From Pararhizobium gei (GTDB lineage Bacteria > Pseudomonadota > Alphaproteobacteria > Rhizobiales > Rhizobiaceae), in the NCBI RefSeq assembly GCF_029223885.1, contig NZ_CP119409.1, positions 3,372,501 to 3,436,500 on the forward strand: a stretch of DNA of 64,000 nt, in the 5' to 3' direction. Under the pieces are notes generated by a model that did no database searches, was not told where the DNA came from, and saw only the letters and a list, made by a program, of their open reading frames with translations. Made by a program: the position numbers and the translations under genes. Positions 25,456 through 33,781 of this stretch are shown here, in pieces (within the stretch, counting starts at the first letter, position 1; every line of letters starts with the position of its first letter).

Positions 25456-26103
25456 TCAAAGTCCCGTTGGAACGCCGTCCCGCCGCATCTGCGTTGCGTA
25501 ATAAGCCCAGAACAACCGCGCGGCGACGCTGCGCCAAGGAGCCCAGAGCTCCGTCAGTTGTTCGAGTTCACGGGCAGACGGCCGGACCTCCAGCATCAGC
25601 GCGTGGCCGACGGCATTCTGCAGCGCGACATCGCCGACGGGGAAAACATCCGGGTGCCCGGCGCAGAACAAGAGATAGACCTCGGCCGTCCAGCGTCCGA
25701 CGCCCTTGATCGCGGTCATCTTGCGGATGGCGGCGGCCGCCTCCATCTCGCAGATGGCCGAAAGGTCGAGGTCTTCCGCACCCACGGCATTCGCGACCGC
25801 GCGCAAGGCGTCGGCCTTGGCGCGCGACAGGCCTATCTCGCGGCAATCCTGATCCGTGACGGCAAGAAATGACGCGGCGGTAATTTTGCCCAGCCGCCCC
25901 TCCATCCGCTGCCAGATGGCTGCCGCACTGGCCTTCGACACCATTTGCGAAACAATGATATTGGCGATGCCGGAATAGCCCGGGTCCATGCGGCGAAGGG
26001 GCACAGGCCCTGCCTTGACAACTACCGGCTCCAGCCGCGCATCAAGCATGACCAGTCCCTGCAAACCGGCGGCGATATCGTCATGTGTCCGAATGATCCG
26101 CAT
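25456..26103 (-). CDS. alkA: DNA-3-methyladenine glycosylase II (AlkA family)
   Basis: A 215-residue base-excision repair glycosylase that removes alkylated purines. The helix-hairpin-helix IKGVGRWTAEVYLLF and the catalytic Asp in DVFPVGDVALQNAV are intact. It is a short AlkA that lacks the N-terminal domain of E. coli AlkA, as is usual in rhizobia. GAAGGACGG precedes ATG 26103. The longer frame to 26364 overlaps the gluQ region and is rejected. It diverges from gluQ. Confidence 0.9.
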   Translation of the reverse strand: MRIIRTHDDIAAGLQGLVMLDARLEPVVVKAGPVPLRRMDPGYSGIANIIVSQMVSKASAAAIWQRMEGRLGKITAASFLAVTDQDCREIGLSRAKADALRAVANAVGAEDLDLSAICEMEAAAAIRKMTAIKGVGRWTAEVYLLFCAGHPDVFPVGDVALQNAVGHALMLEVRPSARELEQLTELWAPWRSVAARLFWAYYATQMRRDGVPTGL

Positions 26104-26197
26104 CGTCCGTCCTTCAGCGCTTGCAAGTCGAAATCGGGAACAAATTGCAGGACCAGAAACCATGGCTCGGCAGTTTCTTCCATGGCAAGATGAAGCC

Positions 26198-27085
26198 ATG
26201 AATCCGCTTTTGTCAAAACCACGTATCTTCCGCTTCGCACCCAGCCCCAACGGCCGGCTGCATCTCGGGCACGCCCTCTCCGCCTTCCTCAACCATGACA
26301 AGGCACGAGAAAAAGGCGGACGGTTCCTGCTGCGGATCGAGGATATCGATACGACACGCTGCACGCCGGAGTTCGAAACCGCGATCTATGAAGATCTGGC
26401 CTGGCTCGGGCTCGCATGGGAAAACCCGGTGCGGCGGCAGTCGGACCATCTCGATCTTTACCGGGACGCTCTCGACAGGTTGTTCGAACGCGGTCTTGTC
26501 TATCCGGCTCTCCTCAGCCGCGGCGAGATCAAGGCGGCTGTCGCAAGATTTGAGGCGGAGGGCAAACAATGGCCCCGCGATCCCGACGGCACGCCGCATT
26601 ATCCGGGGACCGAGCGGACATTGTCATCGGCCGGCCGACGGGAAATCCTCGATAGCGGCAGGCCGCACGCATTGCGACTCGATATGGGTAACGCGATCGC
26701 ACAGCTTGATGCCGGGTTGAGCTGGCAAGAAACAGGCGCCGGTCCGCAAGGTGAAACAGGCCTGATTGCAGCCGACCCGGCCGCATGGGGCGACGTGGTT
26801 CTCTCGCGGTCGGACGCACCCTCCAGCTACCACCTGGCCGTCACGGTCGATGACGCGTTACAGGGCGTCACCGATGTCGTGCGTGGCCGTGATCTTTTTC
26901 ACGCAACGGCGGTGCACAGGCTGCTGCAGCACCTGCTCGGCCTGCCTGAACCGGGCTATCACCATCACCGCCTGATTCCGGGAGCCGACGGGCGAAAGCT
27001 CTCCAAGAGCAACGGGGATACCGGCATTGTCGCCTTTCGCGAAGCAGGACGATCGCCCGGCGACATCAGGGCCATGGTCCTATAG
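26198..27085 (+). CDS. gluQ: Glutamyl-Q tRNA(Asp) synthetase
   Basis: A 295-residue truncated glutamyl-tRNA synthetase that attaches Glu to queuosine at the wobble base of tRNA-Asp. The class I motifs are FAPSPNGRLHLGHALSAFL and GADGRKLSKSN (KMSKS type). The anticodon-binding domain is absent, as expected. The zinc-ligand Cys residues of the E. coli enzyme are missing, and GLVYPALLSRGEI stands in their place. ATG 26198 is chosen by homology, and 26163 is possible. It links to queuosine uptake by yhhQ further on. Confidence 0.9.
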   Translation: MNPLLSKPRIFRFAPSPNGRLHLGHALSAFLNHDKAREKGGRFLLRIEDIDTTRCTPEFETAIYEDLAWLGLAWENPVRRQSDHLDLYRDALDRLFERGLVYPALLSRGEIKAAVARFEAEGKQWPRDPDGTPHYPGTERTLSSAGRREILDSGRPHALRLDMGNAIAQLDAGLSWQETGAGPQGETGLIAADPAAWGDVVLSRSDAPSSYHLAVTVDDALQGVTDVVRGRDLFHATAVHRLLQHLLGLPEPGYHHHRLIPGADGRKLSKSNGDTGIVAFREAGRSPGDIRAMVL

Positions 27086-28006
27086 GACGCGCTCCTTGGG
27101 CACCTCATTGGATATGTCGCCCATCTGTTCCGTTCCGTCCCTTGCGTTGCGGAACCGCTGGATCACCATGCGCTTGACCTTGTATTTCATGATCGCGGCA
27201 TTGATTTCCGCGCCGATGATGAAGATCGCGCCGACGATGTAAAGAAACACCAGGGCCACCATGATCGAGGCAAGGCCCGCATAGGTCGAGACATAATTGG
27301 CGAAGGTTGCGAGATAGGACGCGAAGACATAGGCACCGACGGACCAGGCCACCAGCGTCAGGATAATGCCCGGTAATACATCCATGATCTTGCGCTTGCC
27401 GTCGGGCAACCACAGATGACTGACGATCAGGCCTGTCGTGAGCATGACGAAGACGCCGGCGAGGCTCCAGCTATCGATCACCGACAACAGTCCGTTGAGC
27501 CAGGGAAGATATGTTCCCGCATAGCGGATCGCCAGCGGCACGGCGACGAGAAGAATGCTGACGATGGCGAGGACGAGGACGCCGGCCAGCACGAAGGCGA
27601 GGCTGGCGATGCGCGTCTTGTACCAGGCCCGGCTTTCCGCCACCCGATAGGCGCGATTGAGCGACACCCTGAGCGCCTCGACGCCATTCGAGGCAAAATA
27701 GGCGGCAGCCAGCACCGAAACGGTCAGCAGGCCACCGCGCGGAATGGTCAGGACCTGTACCACCTCATCCGAAATCGGCTTCGCAATCGATTCCGGCCAT
27801 GTGTCGAAAATGAAGTGGACCGCCGTGATGGCGAACTGGTCGGCACCGAGAAAGCTGCCGAGCGCCGTTCCGAAGATCAGGAACGGAAAGATCGCAAGCA
27901 AGGTGGACAGGGCGACATGGCTCGCCATCGCCCAGCCGTCATCCTCGCTGAAATGCCAGACAGCGTCGAACACGACCTTCCAGGCGATACGAACGAAAGC
28001 CGGCAT
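27080..28006 (-). CDS. YihY/virulence factor BrkB family membrane protein
   Basis: A 308-residue inner-membrane protein with about six transmembrane segments. The family blocks AMASHVALSTLLAIFPFLIF near the start and ILTLVAWSVGAYVFASYLAT near residue 235 are clear. BrkB was once called a ribonuclease (RNase BN), but that was an error. The true role is unknown. Its final 6 bp overlap the end of the convergent gluQ gene. Confidence 0.9.
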   Translation of the reverse strand: MPAFVRIAWKVVFDAVWHFSEDDGWAMASHVALSTLLAIFPFLIFGTALGSFLGADQFAITAVHFIFDTWPESIAKPISDEVVQVLTIPRGGLLTVSVLAAAYFASNGVEALRVSLNRAYRVAESRAWYKTRIASLAFVLAGVLVLAIVSILLVAVPLAIRYAGTYLPWLNGLLSVIDSWSLAGVFVMLTTGLIVSHLWLPDGKRKIMDVLPGIILTLVAWSVGAYVFASYLATFANYVSTYAGLASIMVALVFLYIVGAIFIIGAEINAAIMKYKVKRMVIQRFRNARDGTEQMGDISNEVPKERVL

Positions 28007-28092
28007 TCAAACTGTCTCCCGCTGCTGCCCGGATTGTAACCCGTTCCCGAATATGGGAAACCGGACTGCAATTTCTACAGGGATAAACCAGA

Positions 28093-28926
28093 ATGACCGA
28101 CCGTCCCACGATAATCGTCACCGGCTGCTCGTCAGGCATCGGTGCATGGTGCGCCCGGGCGCTTCAGAAAGATGGCTGGCGCGTGTTTGCGACCGTGCGG
28201 CAGGAAAAGGATCTGGCCCCCCTCGAGCAGGACGGCATCGAAGCCTTCCGGATGGATTACACCCAGCCGGAGGAGATAGCCGCCCTCGTCGACCAGGTCT
28301 TTGCCCGCACCGGCGGCAAGCTTGACGCGCTGTTCAACAATGGCGCCTATGGCCAGGCCGGTGCCGTGGAAGACCTGCCAGTAGAAGCTCTGCGGCTTCA
28401 ACTGGAAACCAATGTGATCGGCTGGCACGACCTGACCCGGCGTGTCATTCCGGTCATGCGGGCGCAGGGCCACGGACGCATCGTCCAGTGCTCATCCATC
28501 CTTGGCATCGTCCCGTACAAATGGCGGGGAGCCTACAATGCCTCGAAATTCGCTCTGGAAGGACTAAGCCTGACGATGCGCATGGAACTGTCGGGAAGCG
28601 GCATCGAGGTGAGCCTGATCGAACCCGGGCCGATTGCATCGCGCTTCACGGCAAATGCCGCGACCTATATAGAGCGCTTCATCGACCTGAAAGGATCGGT
28701 GCATGCCAGGGAATATGAACGGCAGATGCGCCGGCTGAAAGGCGAAAGCGCGCCGGCGAAAGGCAGACTGGAACCGGATGCGGTGTATGCTGCGCTGAAA
28801 CGCGCATTGACGGACAGATATCCGAAGCCACATTACATCGTGACGACGCCGGCGAAGCAGGGAGCCATGCTGAAGAAGCTGCTCCCTGCAGCGGTGTTCT
28901 ACAGGATCATCGGGCGTCTCGGCTGA
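28093..28926 (+). CDS. Short-chain dehydrogenase/reductase
   Basis: A 277-residue SDR oxidoreductase. The dinucleotide motif TGCSSGIGAW lies near residues 11-20, the NNGAYGQ block follows, and the catalytic Tyr-Lys pair is in YNASKFALEG with Ser in CSSILG before it. It resembles the classical SDRs related to retinol or 17-beta-hydroxysteroid dehydrogenases. The substrate is unknown. Confidence 0.88.
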   Translation: MTDRPTIIVTGCSSGIGAWCARALQKDGWRVFATVRQEKDLAPLEQDGIEAFRMDYTQPEEIAALVDQVFARTGGKLDALFNNGAYGQAGAVEDLPVEALRLQLETNVIGWHDLTRRVIPVMRAQGHGRIVQCSSILGIVPYKWRGAYNASKFALEGLSLTMRMELSGSGIEVSLIEPGPIASRFTANAATYIERFIDLKGSVHAREYERQMRRLKGESAPAKGRLEPDAVYAALKRALTDRYPKPHYIVTTPAKQGAMLKKLLPAAVFYRIIGRLG

Positions 28927-28950
28927 CACCAAGGACGAAAGTAAATCGAC

Positions 28951-29148
28951 ATGAACAGTTTCCTGACCTTCCTGACGTTGCTCGTCATGGGCCTCGTGGT
29001 CATCGTTCTCATCCGCGGTCTCTTCAACATGGCCAAGGGTGGCAACAGCAACACGTCCAACAAGCTGATGCAGGCGCGTGTGCTTCTGCAGGCCTTGGCT
29101 GTCGCACTTATTATGCTGACGCTCTGGTTGACCGGCGGCGGGCGCTGA
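28951..29148 (+). CDS. Twin transmembrane (HIG1-like) protein
   Basis: A 65-residue protein with two helices (MNSFLTFLTLLVMGLVVIVL and VLLQALAVALIMLTLWLT) joined by the loop NMAKGGNSNTSNKLMQARV. The loop fits the HIG1 type QxxMRxRVxxQ motif, here NKLMQARVLLQ. HIG1 proteins associate with cytochrome oxidase assemblies. It lies 3 bp before the adenosyltransferase gene, so the two are co-transcribed, as in many rhizobia. Confidence 0.85.
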   Translation: MNSFLTFLTLLVMGLVVIVLIRGLFNMAKGGNSNTSNKLMQARVLLQALAVALIMLTLWLTGGGR

Positions 29149-29151
29149 CGG

Positions 29152-29730
29152 ATGGTCAAGCTGAACAAGATCTACACCAGAACCGGCGACGACGGCACCA
29201 CGGGGCTGGCGCTCGGCCCGCGGCGTCTGAAAAGCGACCTGCGCGTCGAGGCCTACGGCACGATAGACGAGACCAATTCCGTCATCGGCGTCGCCCGCCA
29301 GCACACCGGCGCGTTGAGCGATCTCGACGCGATGCTCATGCGCATCCAAAACGACCTGTTCGATCTCGGAGCTGATCTTTCCACGCCGGACACTGGGGAA
29401 ACCCTGGCTTACGAGCCCCTGCGGATCATCGCAGCGCAGGTCGATCGTCTCGAGGGTGAAATCGACGCCTTGAATGCGGATCTCGATCCCTTGCGCTCCT
29501 TCGTCCTGCCTGGCGGTACTGCCGCTGCAGCAGCGCTTCACGTTGCCCGCACCGTGGCACGGCGCGCAGAGCGGCAGATGGTCGAACTGGCCCGTGTCGA
29601 AGGCGAAATCGTCAGCATCGAAGCACTGGCCTATATCAACCGGCTTTCGGATTTCCTTTTTGTCGCGGCCCGCTGGACCAACGACAGGGGTCGCGGGGAT
29701 GTGCTTTGGGTTCCGGGAAAAAACAGGTAG
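29152..29730 (+). CDS. PduO-type corrinoid ATP:adenosyltransferase
   Basis: A 192-residue enzyme that transfers adenosyl from ATP to cob(I)alamin to make coenzyme B12. The N-terminal ATP site KIYTRTGDDGTTGLALG, the EAYGTIDETNSVIG block and the C-terminal INRLSDFLFVAARW are typical of PduO/MMAB, unlike CobO. It fits the cobST genes later in the window and the adenosylcobalamin needs of a rhizobium. Confidence 0.93.
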   Translation: MVKLNKIYTRTGDDGTTGLALGPRRLKSDLRVEAYGTIDETNSVIGVARQHTGALSDLDAMLMRIQNDLFDLGADLSTPDTGETLAYEPLRIIAAQVDRLEGEIDALNADLDPLRSFVLPGGTAAAAALHVARTVARRAERQMVELARVEGEIVSIEALAYINRLSDFLFVAARWTNDRGRGDVLWVPGKNR

Positions 29731-29763
29731 GTTCAGGCTTTACCATCGGCGTTCGGGGACCCC

Positions 29764-30558
29764 ATGTTTATACCGCTGCACGACGCGAACGCCCTGAAGC
29801 ACATCAAGGTCCAGTATGTCACGATCGGCCTGATCCTCATCAATATTATCGCCTGGCTCGTCACCGGTCCGCTTCTGGCGCCTGAGAGTTTTTCCAATGC
29901 GACGCTGATGGGGCTCGGATATATTCCCGCCGTTTCCTTCGACTTTGCGCGGTTGACGCCGGAACTGATACTGGTGCCCGATGAGGCGACCTATGTCACC
30001 TATGCCTTCCTGCACGGCGACTTCTGGCATCTGGCAAGCAACATGCTCTTCCTTTGGGTCTTCGGGGACAATGTCGAGGACGCGCTGGGCCATGTCCGCT
30101 ATCTGATCTTCTATCTCCTGTGTGCTGCAGCCGGCGCTCTCGTCCACGGACTGATCAACACGGCTTCGGAAGCTCCGCTGATCGGCGCATCGGGCGCAAT
30201 TTCCGGTGTCGTCGCGGCTTATTTTCTCCTGCATCCGAAGGTGCGGGTCTGGGTACTGGTGTTCTTTCGCATTCCGCTGCCCCTGCCGGCCTTCATCCCG
30301 TTGGCGCTCTGGATCGGCCAGCAATTCATCATGCTGGTCATCGATCCGGAAAGCGGCATCTCGTGGGGCGCGCATGTCGGCGGTATTCTCGCCGGGCTCC
30401 TTCTGGTGGTCTTTCTGCGACGTCGCGGGGTGCCGCTTTTCGACCGCACCATCGTCACGCCTCGCGCTGTTGAGCATGTCGAGGCAACGGCGGTGAGTCC
30501 ACAGCCTCCCCACTCAAGCGACGGTGCAAAACGAACGCCTTGGGGCAGACCCTCCTGA
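29764..30558 (+). CDS. Rhomboid family intramembrane serine protease
   Basis: A 264-residue polytopic membrane protein with six or more helices. The catalytic Ser lies in IGASGAISG near residue 142, and the His lies in SWGAHVGGILAG near residue 202. FLHGDFWHLASNMLFLWVFG near residue 85 gives the helix-2 HxxxN block. Rhomboids cleave membrane-anchored substrates in the bilayer, and the substrate here is unknown. The C-terminal tail is long and polar. Confidence 0.93.
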   Translation: MFIPLHDANALKHIKVQYVTIGLILINIIAWLVTGPLLAPESFSNATLMGLGYIPAVSFDFARLTPELILVPDEATYVTYAFLHGDFWHLASNMLFLWVFGDNVEDALGHVRYLIFYLLCAAAGALVHGLINTASEAPLIGASGAISGVVAAYFLLHPKVRVWVLVFFRIPLPLPAFIPLALWIGQQFIMLVIDPESGISWGAHVGGILAGLLLVVFLRRRGVPLFDRTIVTPRAVEHVEATAVSPQPPHSSDGAKRTPWGRPS

Positions 30559-30664
30559 AGTGAACTCCATGTCCAGCCGCGATCCCTTAAAACAGTCCCA
30601 TGAAGTTCATCTGCCTGCGGACATCCCAAGCCGGCACTAAATCGAGACAGGGCCATTATGCATA

Positions 30665-30692
30665 TTGACGCGCACGTAAACGTCAGTATTTT
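30665..30692 (+). promoter_or_regulatory. Possible sigma70-type promoter of etfBA
   Basis: TTGACG at 30665-30670, 16 bp, TATTTT at 30687-30692, about 139 bp upstream of etfB. It is a weak match in a 272-bp gap that otherwise looks non-coding. Confidence 0.35.
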
Positions 30693-30830
30693 TCACGCGG
30701 CAATCTGACGGCAACTGGTACGGCGAAGATTGTAATTGGAGAAAAAACGCGTATCGATGTCGCCATCCGACGATCGGGCCAGAGCCTGAAAGCGCATTTT
30801 CCGGGCAGACATTTCCTAAGGAAGGACATC

Positions 30831-31580
30831 ATGAAAATCCTTGTCACCGTCAAACGTGTCGTCGACTACAATGTAAAGATCCGGGTGAAGCCGGATGGTT
30901 CGGGCGTCGAACTGACAAACGTGAAGATGTCGATGAACCCGTTCGACGAAATCTCCGTCGAGGAAGCCCTTCGTCTGCGGGAAGCCGGCAAGGCGACCGA
31001 GGTTGTCGTGGTCTCCGTTGGTCCGGCCAAGGCCGAGGAAACGCTGCGCACTGCGCTTGCCATGGGCGCCGACCGCGCCATCCTGGTCGAGACCGAGGAT
31101 CAGGTCGAGCCGCTTGCCGTTGCCAAGATCATCAAGGGTGTGGCGGAAGCCGAACAGCCCGGCCTGATCATCGTCGGCAAGCAGGCGATCGACGACGATT
31201 CCAACCAGACCGGCCAGATGCTGTCCGCCCTCTTGGGCTGGGCGCAGGGCACCTTCGCCTCGAAGATCGAAATCGGTGACGGCAATGCCTCGGTCACCCG
31301 CGAGGTCGATGGCGGTCTGCAGACGATCGAAGTTAAGCTGCCAGCCGTCGTTACCACCGATCTGCGGCTGAATGAGCCACGCTACGCCTCGCTGCCGAAC
31401 ATCATGAAGGCAAAGAAGAAGCCGCTCGACAAGAAAACACCCGCCGACTTCGGTGTTGACACGAGCCCACGGCTCAAGGTTCTGAAGACCGAGGAGCCCT
31501 CCGGCCGCAAGGCGGGCATCAAGGTCAAGACCGTCGCCGAACTGGTCGAGAAACTCAAGACAGAAGCCGGCGTGCTCTAA
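30831..31580 (+). CDS. etfB: Electron transfer flavoprotein subunit beta
   Basis: A 249-residue beta subunit that with EtfA takes electrons from acyl-CoA and related dehydrogenases and passes them to ETF-ubiquinone oxidoreductase. It opens with [20 protein letters not shown], and the family loop [24 protein letters not shown] segment is visible. The recognition loop [22 protein letters not shown] lies near residue 190. AAGGAAGG precedes the ATG. etfA follows 23 bp later in one operon. Confidence 0.97.
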   Translation: MKILVTVKRVVDYNVKIRVKPDGSGVELTNVKMSMNPFDEISVEEALRLREAGKATEVVVVSVGPAKAEETLRTALAMGADRAILVETEDQVEPLAVAKIIKGVAEAEQPGLIIVGKQAIDDDSNQTGQMLSALLGWAQGTFASKIEIGDGNASVTREVDGGLQTIEVKLPAVVTTDLRLNEPRYASLPNIMKAKKKPLDKKTPADFGVDTSPRLKVLKTEEPSGRKAGIKVKTVAELVEKLKTEAGVL

Positions 31581-31603
31581 GCAACGGATAGGAGATCAGA
31601 CAT

Positions 31604-32533
31604 ATGGCCATTCTTCTTCTGGCTGACCACGACGCCGCAACCCTGTCCGACCAGACCGCCAAGGCGCTGACGGCTGCTTCCAAAATTGACAGCGATATCC
31701 ACATTCTCGTCGCCGGCAAGAACGCACAAGCCGCGGCCGATGCAGCGGCAAAGCTCGCGGGCGTGACCAAGGTCCTGCTCGCCGACAGCGACGACCTTGT
31801 CAACAACCTCGCCGAGCCGCTTGCCGCCCTCATCGTTTCGCTGGCGCCCGCCTATGACACGATCATCGCAGCGGCCACATCGACAGGCAAGAACGTTCTG
31901 CCGCGCGTTGCAGCCCTGCTCGACGTCGTCCAGATCTCGGAAATCACGGAGGTTCTCTCGGCCGATACGTTCAAACGCCCGATCTATGCCGGCAATGCCG
32001 TCCAGACGGTGCAGACGAGCGAGGCGAAAAAGGTCATCACCGTTCGCACCGCCTCGTTTGCATCTTCAGGGGACGGCGGATCGGCTGTCGTGGAAATCGT
32101 CTCGGCGGCGGAAAACCCTGGCCTCTCGACCTTCGTCGCGGACGCGCTGTCCTCGTCGGACCGGCCGGAACTGACCTCGGCGAAAATCATCATTTCCGGC
32201 GGTCGCGCGCTCGGCTCCTCCGAAAAGTTCCAGGAAGTCATCCTGCCGGTGGCCGACAAGCTCGGCGCCGCCGTCGGCGCATCGCGTGCAGCAGTGGACG
32301 CGGGCTACGCCCCCAACGATTGGCAGGTCGGCCAGACCGGCAAGGTGGTGGCGCCGCAACTCTATATCGCCGTCGGTATTTCCGGCGCCATCCAGCATCT
32401 GGCAGGGATGAAGGATTCAAAGGTCATCGTCGCTATCAACAAGGACGAGGAAGCCCCGATCTTCCAGGTCGCGGATTATGGTTTGGTCGGCGATCTCTTC
32501 GTGATCCTCCCGGAACTCGAAAAGGCGCTGTGA
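31604..32533 (+). CDS. etfA: Electron transfer flavoprotein subunit alpha
   Basis: A 309-residue alpha subunit that binds FAD through its C-terminal domain. The block [20 protein letters not shown] is followed by [40 protein letters not shown] and [20 protein letters not shown], which form the FAD site. AGGAGA precedes the ATG. A strong terminator follows immediately, so hbd downstream has its own promoter or depends on read-through. Confidence 0.97.
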   Translation: MAILLLADHDAATLSDQTAKALTAASKIDSDIHILVAGKNAQAAADAAAKLAGVTKVLLADSDDLVNNLAEPLAALIVSLAPAYDTIIAAATSTGKNVLPRVAALLDVVQISEITEVLSADTFKRPIYAGNAVQTVQTSEAKKVITVRTASFASSGDGGSAVVEIVSAAENPGLSTFVADALSSSDRPELTSAKIIISGGRALGSSEKFQEVILPVADKLGAAVGASRAAVDAGYAPNDWQVGQTGKVVAPQLYIAVGISGAIQHLAGMKDSKVIVAINKDEEAPIFQVADYGLVGDLFVILPELEKAL

Positions 32534-32555
32534 AAGCCTCCTGTTCCGATTTTTA

Positions 32556-32589
32556 CGGCCGCGTCTTTCAGGCGCGGCCGTTTTCTTTT
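32556..32589 (+). terminator. Rho-independent terminator of etfBA
   Basis: CGGCCGCG pairs with CGCGGCCG around a 9-base loop (TCTTTCAGG), then TTTTCTTTT. It ends 56 bp after the etfA stop. Confidence 0.88.
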
Positions 32590-32641
32590 GGCGGGCTCCT
32601 TGCCTGTTTTGTGGCGCGATATGGATGGAATAAAGGCTGGA

Positions 32642-32700
32642 AAAACCCGTGGGATGCCTTTATCACTTGACGCAGAAGCGCCCGCGCTGACACGGGTTTT
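32642..32700. repeat. Ten-bp perfect inverted repeat upstream of hbd
   Basis: AAAACCCGTG (32642-32651) and CACGGGTTTT (32691-32700) are exact inverses, separated by 39 bp that include a TTGACG -35-like hexamer. It lies 58 bp before the hbd start. It could be an operator or a leader hairpin. Confidence 0.5.
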
Positions 32701-32758
32701 ACCCTTCAGGTAAAAACGCCAGCGCGCCCGCCCTTTCTCACGAATGGAAATCGGCTCG

Positions 32759-33631
32759 ATGATCAAAAATGTCGGAATTGTTGGTGCTGGACAGATGGGC
32801 TGCGGCATTGCCCAAGTATCGGCCACGGCGGGGTACAAGGTTCACATTTACGATATTTCCGGCGACCGTATCGAAGCCGGCCTTGCGACCATCAACGGCA
32901 ACATGGCGCGGCAGGTGTCTTCCGGGAAACTCACGGACGATGAACGCAAGAAGGCCCTGTCCCTGATCAAGGGCTCCTCCGACGTCAATGACCTCTCCCA
33001 AGCCGATCTGGTCATCGAGGCAGCGACAGAGGACGAGAGCGTCAAGCGCAAGATCTATGGCCAAGTCTGCCCCGTGCTGAAGGATGATGCAATTCTCGCC
33101 ACCAACACCTCATCCCTGTCGATCACGCGCCTTGCCTCGGCGACAGACAGGCCGGAACGCTTCATGGGCATTCATTTCATGAACCCCGTCCCGATCATGA
33201 AGCTGGTCGAACTGGTACGCGGCATCGCCACCGAGGAAAAGACCTTTGCATCCGCCAAGCAGTTCGTGACGGCGCTCGACAAGACCATCACCGTGGCCGA
33301 GGATTTCCCGGCCTTCATCGTCAACCGCATTCTCCTGCCTATGATCAACGAGGCCATCTACACGCTCTATGAAGGCGTCGGCAGTGTCGATGCGATCGAT
33401 ACGGCAATGCGGCTTGGCGCAAACCATCCGATGGGCCCTCTGCAGCTTGCCGATTTCATCGGGCTCGATACGTGTCTGTCCATCATGCAGGTGCTCCATG
33501 ACGGTCTGGCCGATTCGAAATACCGCCCCTGCCCGCTTCTGGTAAAATATGTCGAAGCCGGCTGGCTCGGACGAAAGTCCGGCCGGGGCTTCTACGACTA
33601 TCGCGGCGAGACACCGGTGCCGACACGGTAA
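32759..33631 (+). CDS. hbdA: 3-hydroxybutyryl-CoA dehydrogenase
   Basis: A 290-residue NAD(P)-dependent enzyme that interconverts acetoacetyl-CoA and 3-hydroxybutyryl-CoA. The Rossmann motif GIVGAGQMGCGIAQ is at the N terminus. The catalytic His lies in RFMGIHFMNPVPIMKLVE near residue 140, and the C-terminal domain block NRILLPMINEAIYTLYEGVG follows. ATG 32759 is preferred because a GGAAA run lies upstream. ATG 32744 is the alternative. It works in poly-hydroxybutyrate or fatty acid metabolism beside etfBA. Confidence 0.95.
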   Translation: MIKNVGIVGAGQMGCGIAQVSATAGYKVHIYDISGDRIEAGLATINGNMARQVSSGKLTDDERKKALSLIKGSSDVNDLSQADLVIEAATEDESVKRKIYGQVCPVLKDDAILATNTSSLSITRLASATDRPERFMGIHFMNPVPIMKLVELVRGIATEEKTFASAKQFVTALDKTITVAEDFPAFIVNRILLPMINEAIYTLYEGVGSVDAIDTAMRLGANHPMGPLQLADFIGLDTCLSIMQVLHDGLADSKYRPCPLLVKYVEAGWLGRKSGRGFYDYRGETPVPTR

Positions 33632-33781
33632 CTGCCGCGTGCAGCAAGCCAGCGACTGGTGCCCGTCCCTCGGCTCATTTCAGACAAAGCACACCTTGGC
33701 CTGCCGCGAGAGAATACGTGCTCGATGTCATCGCTTGATGCCTCAAAACAGTCCATGCTCGAACTAAAGAGTAGCTGGCGT

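Noticed and set aside
30569..30640. 23-codon frame starting MSSRDPLKQS after the rhomboid gene
   Set aside because: Too short, weak ribosome site, and no promoter or conservation visible. It could be chance in a non-coding gap.
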